A stretch of 22,518 nucleotides of DNA, taken from Pseudomonadota bacterium (GTDB lineage: Bacteria > Pseudomonadota > Alphaproteobacteria > Rhizobiales > Hyphomicrobiaceae). Below the pieces are notes generated by a model that was not told where the DNA came from, made no database searches, and was given only the letters and a program-made list of their open reading frames with translations. This document shows positions 19,315 through 22,518 of this stretch, one piece after another. The stretch lies in NCBI GenBank assembly GCA_023423275.1, contig JAFAFW010000100.1:1-22518 (forward strand), written 5' to 3'. The translations under genes and the position numbers were made by a program. Each line of letters opens with the position of its first letter. Position 1 is the first letter of the stretch.

Positions 19315-21966
19315 GAGCAGAGTATCTTTCGCTTTGTCTGGAAGCACAGCAGGCGTGACCAGATCGCCATCCTGCTGCTGATCGTCCTGTCCCTGCCGTT
19401 CTACTGGATCTCCCTCGAAATCCCCAAGCGCATCGTCAACGATGCCTTGCAGGGCCACGCGTTCAAGGACGGGCACGACACCGTCCCGGCGACGGCGGTC
19501 TGGAGCTGGCTGCCCGACTGGCTCGTCGGCGGCGTCCATCTCGACCAGATGCAGTTCCTGTTCGCTCTCAGCGCTATCTATCTGCTGCTGGTGCTCATCA
19601 ACGGCGGCTTCAAGTACGCCATCAATCTCAGCAAGGGCATTCTGGGCGAACGGATGCTGCGCCGGCTGCGCTACGACCTGGTCGGCCAGTTTTTGCGTTT
19701 CCGCCCCGAGGAGATCCGGTCGATCAAGCCGGCTGAAGTCGCCAGCATGGTCAAGGATGAGGTCGAGCCGATCGGCGGCTTCATCGGCGATGCCTTCATC
19801 CAGCCCGCTTTTCTCGGAACCCAGGCGCTGACCGCCATGATCTTCATCATGGTCCAGAACATCTGGCTCGGACTGGTGGCGCTGTTCATCGTTCTGCTGC
19901 AGGCGGTCGTCATCCCCATCCTGCGGCGAGAGCAAATCCGGCTGGGCCGCGAGCGGCAGATCAACTCGCGTAAGCTCGCGGGCCGCATCGGTGAGCTCGT
20001 CGAGGGCGCGCCGGCCATCATGACACACGGCACTATTCCCTATACCCAGGCCGAGATCGGCACGCGGCTGAGCCGCCTGTTCAATATCCGCGCCGATCTC
20101 TTCAAGCGGAAATTCGCAGTCAAATTCCTGAACAATCTGCTGTCGCAGTTCACACCTTTCCTGTTCTTCTCGATTGGCGGCTACCTCGCACTCACCGGCC
20201 GCCTCGACCTCGGCCAGCTCGTCGCCGTCATCGCCGCCTACCGCGACTTGCCGCCGCCCATCAAGGAGCTGATCGACTGGGATCAACAGCGGATGGACGT
20301 CAATGTGAAATACCAGCAGATCATCGGGCAGCTTGGCGATGATCGTCTGATGAGTGACGGCGAAACGCCGGACCCGGCCGCGCTCGCCAACGGGCCGATC
20401 AGCATCGAAGGGCTGCAGATCACGGATCGGCTCGGTACGACGCTGCTTGAAACCGCCACCCTGCTGATCCAGCGCCCGGCGCATGTCGCGCTCGTCGGGC
20501 CGCCGGGGAGCGGACGCAGCGCATTTGCGCGGGCGCTCGGCCGCCAGATCTCGAATTACAAGGGCGCTATCCGGGTCGGCGGCAGCAATCTGGCTGATAT
20601 TTCCGCCGATTCCGCCAGCCGGCTGGTGGCCTTCACAAGCAACGATCCGAGCCTGTTCCAGGGCACCATCCGCGACAACGTCATCCTATCTCTGCACCGG
20701 TCCATCCCGCTGCGAGACCCGGCAACGGCCCGCACCAAGGAGGAACGCCGCCTGCTGGAAGAAGCGATGTTGAGCGGCAATCTCGTCATCGCTCCGGGAG
20801 ACGACTGGATCGATTACGCAGCGGCCGGCGTATCAGGTCCCGACGAACTCGAACGCCGGCTCCTCGACGTCCTGACCGCCGTTGGCCTGGACAACGACAT
20901 CTACCGCCTGGGACTGCTCGGACGGCTGGACAGCTCGACCGACGGAGCAGTCCGCGAGCAGTTCTTGCGCGCCCGCCGCACGCTGGCGGAGCGATTGCGC
21001 TCCGGCGATCTGGAACGCTACGTCGAAACCTTCGATCCGGCCCGCTACAACGCCAACGCTACGATCGGAGAGAACCTGCTGTTCGGTATTCCGGCCGGTG
21101 GCACACTCGATGGCGCAAAGCTGGCGTCAGATCCCCGCTTCCGCGAGGTTCTGCTTGAGACCGGCTTGCTCGATCCCCTGCTGCGCATCGGCCGCATGAT
21201 TGCCGAGTCGACCATCGAAATGTTCGATGGCGTTGCTCCCGGTGACCCGCTGTTCGAGCGCTATTCCTTCATCGGCGCCGATGCGATGGAAGCCTCGAAG
21301 CAACTCCTTGCTGGTCTGCCGCCCGGCGCAGAAACAACGGCGCTGGACCGGAACGGCCAGGCGATGCTCGTCAGTTATGCCCTGGGATACATCGAGCCGC
21401 GGCACCGGTTCCGGCTGCTGAACGACGATCTGCGCCAGCGTATCGTCGATGCGCGCCCACGCATGCGCGGCAAGCTCGGCAGCAATGGAGAAGCTATCGA
21501 ATTCTACGATCCCGACACGTTCATGATGTCGGCATCCATCCGCGACAATCTGCTGTTCGGCCGCCTCGCCTTCGACCTTCCCGATGCCGACCGGAAAGTC
21601 TCCGCCATCATGCGCGAGGTGCTGACGGACTGCGGACTGGATCACGTGGTGCATCTGATCGGCCTTGACTTCGATGTCGGCCCTTCGGGAAAACATCTCG
21701 ATCTGCGCCAGCGTACCGCGATCGATATTGCCCGCTGCATCATCAAACGGCCCGACGTCCTGGTCGTCGACGGCGCTCTTTCCGCCTATGATCGGGGCGA
21801 TGTCGTCGTGGTGCTGGCAAACCTGCGGCGCGAGATGAAAAACCGGACCCTGGTGGTCAGCCTTCCCGAAGGCATCGACACCAGCGACTTTGGTTATACG
21901 ATCATGTTCGACGGCCCGCGTGCGCATGTTGAAAGCACAACGGACCGCAAAGAACTGGTATCATGA
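19312..21966 (+). CDS. ABC-exporter-like protein with a degenerate, expanded nucleotide-binding domain
   Basis: The N-terminal half (about 1-340) is a type I exporter membrane domain, with hydrophobic helices near 19-38, 83-98, 170-205 and 280-310. The C-terminal half is an ABC domain lacking its usual catalytic residues. Walker A is GPPGSGRS (396-403), with Arg402 for Lys. The signature is reduced to LDLRQR, Walker B VLVVDGALSAYD has Gly821 for the catalytic Glu, and no H-loop His is seen (RTLVVSLPEG). Between Walker A and the signature lie about 390 residues instead of roughly 100, with three copies of a Q-loop/helix module: TIRDN (452) to GLDNDIYRLGLLG (525-537), TIGEN (584) to GLLDPLLRIGRMI (618-630), and SIRDN (742) to GLDHVVHLIGLDF (775-787). 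The start is TTG 19312, with GGAG seven bases upstream; ATG 19216 has no such site. It is coupled to the cNMP-binding gene. Transport substrate is unknown. Confidence 0.85.
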   Translation: MEQSIFRFVWKHSRRDQIAILLLIVLSLPFYWISLEIPKRIVNDALQGHAFKDGHDTVPATAVWSWLPDWLVGGVHLDQMQFLFALSAIYLLLVLINGGFKYAINLSKGILGERMLRRLRYDLVGQFLRFRPEEIRSIKPAEVASMVKDEVEPIGGFIGDAFIQPAFLGTQALTAMIFIMVQNIWLGLVALFIVLLQAVVIPILRREQIRLGRERQINSRKLAGRIGELVEGAPAIMTHGTIPYTQAEIGTRLSRLFNIRADLFKRKFAVKFLNNLLSQFTPFLFFSIGGYLALTGRLDLGQLVAVIAAYRDLPPPIKELIDWDQQRMDVNVKYQQIIGQLGDDRLMSDGETPDPAALANGPISIEGLQITDRLGTTLLETATLLIQRPAHVALVGPPGSGRSAFARALGRQISNYKGAIRVGGSNLADISADSASRLVAFTSNDPSLFQGTIRDNVILSLHRSIPLRDPATARTKEERRLLEEAMLSGNLVIAPGDDWIDYAAAGVSGPDELERRLLDVLTAVGLDNDIYRLGLLGRLDSSTDGAVREQFLRARRTLAERLRSGDLERYVETFDPARYNANATIGENLLFGIPAGGTLDGAKLASDPRFREVLLETGLLDPLLRIGRMIAESTIEMFDGVAPGDPLFERYSFIGADAMEASKQLLAGLPPGAETTALDRNGQAMLVSYALGYIEPRHRFRLLNDDLRQRIVDARPRMRGKLGSNGEAIEFYDPDTFMMSASIRDNLLFGRLAFDLPDADRKVSAIMREVLTDCGLDHVVHLIGLDFDVGPSGKHLDLRQRTAIDIARCIIKRPDVLVVDGALSAYDRGDVVVVLANLRREMKNRTLVVSLPEGIDTSDFGYTIMFDGPRAHVESTTDRKELVS

Positions 21967-22475
21967 GTGCAATACGATCGGCAGGCCGGGCAGGTCTCGC
22001 CGGGTGTTGGAAGGGTCAGAGTGACGTCGTGTCGATTGAAGACGAGATCAGGACATTGCAGCAGATCCCGATGTTCCGGGACATGGAACTCAGCAAGCTC
22101 AAGCTGATGGCCTTCGCCGGACAGCGGATCACCTACAAGAAGAACGAAGTGCTGTTCGATCAGGATGCTGTGTCCGACGCGGTCTATATCGTCCTCGATG
22201 GAGAGGTCGATGTCGTCAGGGTCACGAACGCCGCCAACGTGCTGCTGGCCCGTCTCGGCGTCACGGAGCTGATCGGCGAAATGGGCGTACTGTGCGACAA
22301 GCCTCGAACCGCGCGGATCGTCGCCCACAACGATGTGCAGGCGCTGCGCATCGACAAGATGACCTTCCTGCACATCGTGCAGCAGGTGCCTCAGCTTTCG
22401 ATGGCCATCATCCGCGAGCTCAGTGAACGGCTCGAGCACGCCAACGAAAAGCTTGCGGCCGCCCGTGCCCACTGA
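21963..22475 (+). CDS. Stand-alone cyclic-nucleotide-binding-domain protein
   Basis: The 170-residue product is a single cNMP-binding domain (about residues 33-150). It has a conserved phosphate-binding cassette, IGEMGVLCDKPRTARI: E106 and R115 are the residues that hold the ribose and cyclic phosphate in CRP-type domains. So ligand binding is plausible. There is no helix-turn-helix after it, only a helix with RELSERLEHANEKLAAA, so it is not a DNA-binding Crp/Fnr factor. The ATG overlaps the ABC-like stop as ATGA (21963-21966). GTG 22029, which begins VSIEDEIRTLQQIPMF, is an alternative start and may be the true N-terminus, because residues 1-22 look non-domain. By context it probably acts with the ABC-like membrane protein, perhaps as a cNMP-responsive subunit; this is inference. 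Confidence 0.87.
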   Translation: MSAIRSAGRAGLAGCWKGQSDVVSIEDEIRTLQQIPMFRDMELSKLKLMAFAGQRITYKKNEVLFDQDAVSDAVYIVLDGEVDVVRVTNAANVLLARLGVTELIGEMGVLCDKPRTARIVAHNDVQALRIDKMTFLHIVQQVPQLSMAIIRELSERLEHANEKLAAARAH

Positions 22476-22518
22476 CCCTTTCGCTTGACGGCCGGGAATA
22501 GAAAAGGGTGCCTCGTCG

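Noticed and set aside
19189..20484. 431-codon open frame antisense to the ABC-like gene
   Set aside because: Gln/Asp/Glu-rich mirror of the membrane-domain codons; no domain visible.
21963..22475. Crp/Fnr transcription factor
   Set aside because: The cNMP-binding domain is present, but the protein ends soon after it and has no helix-turn-helix.
22476..22508. CCCTTT / AAAGGG repeat after the cNMP-binding gene as a terminator
   Set aside because: Arms are only six bases with a 21-base loop and no T-tract; the sequence is cut soon after.

Overview
The window looks like two different genomes joined inside one gene. From about 2.4 kb to the right end (roughly 20 kb), the sequence reads as an ordinary chromosomal segment of an alphaproteobacterium, probably order Hyphomicrobiales (Rhizobiales). 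Reasons are the split metH in an arsR-metF-metH operon, the carB-greA-Lrp/AsnC-ELM1 neighbourhood, and moderately GC-rich codon use. From base 1 to about 2.3 kb, nearly every codon ends in G or C, and the proteins look actinobacterial: a REC-PAS regulator and the C-terminal half of a MetH. The switch falls at roughly 2265-2400, inside a very conserved stretch of metH, and the reading frame is kept. An assembly chimera is the simplest explanation; a real recombination is the alternative.

Layout. (1) 1-560, minus: partial response regulator running off the left edge, then a heptad tandem repeat that runs into the end of metH. (2) 737-7175, minus: methionine-cycle operon, in transcription order arsR-methyltransferase, metF, metH homocysteine domain, SAM methyltransferase, and metH pterin/B12/activation domains. 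The first four genes overlap their neighbours by 4-8 bases. A palindromic AT-rich operator sits inside the promoter (7198-7225). (3) 7383-8657, plus: a small membrane protein and an orphan MlaC-like periplasmic protein. (4) 8670-11297, minus: ettA and a CDF metal exporter. (5) 11505-12862, plus: a DUF1003 membrane protein translationally coupled to a DsbA-family thiol oxidoreductase. (6) 12859-14606, minus: an ELM1-family protein coupled to a CPBP membrane protein. (7) 14762-15241, plus: Lrp/AsnC regulator. (8) 15259-19138, minus: carB followed by greA. (9) 19312-22475, plus: an ABC-exporter-like protein coupled to a stand-alone cyclic-nucleotide-binding protein.

How the genes work together. 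The methionine operon encodes the route from methylene-THF (MetF) to methionine (the two MetH parts), headed by an ArsR-type regulator that probably senses a methyl-cycle metabolite. CarB makes carbamoyl phosphate for pyrimidines and arginine, and GreA rescues stalled RNA polymerase; these two are housekeeping neighbours.

The most unusual system is at the right end. The ABC-exporter-like protein has lost the usual Walker A Lys, catalytic Glu, signature motif and H-loop His. Its nucleotide-binding domain contains three copies of a Q-loop/helix module where a normal one has a single copy. It is co-translated with a cNMP-binding-domain protein that lacks any DNA-binding domain. I could find no tRNA, rRNA, CRISPR array, insertion sequence or prophage gene. 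No gene-free stretch exceeds 300 bases.
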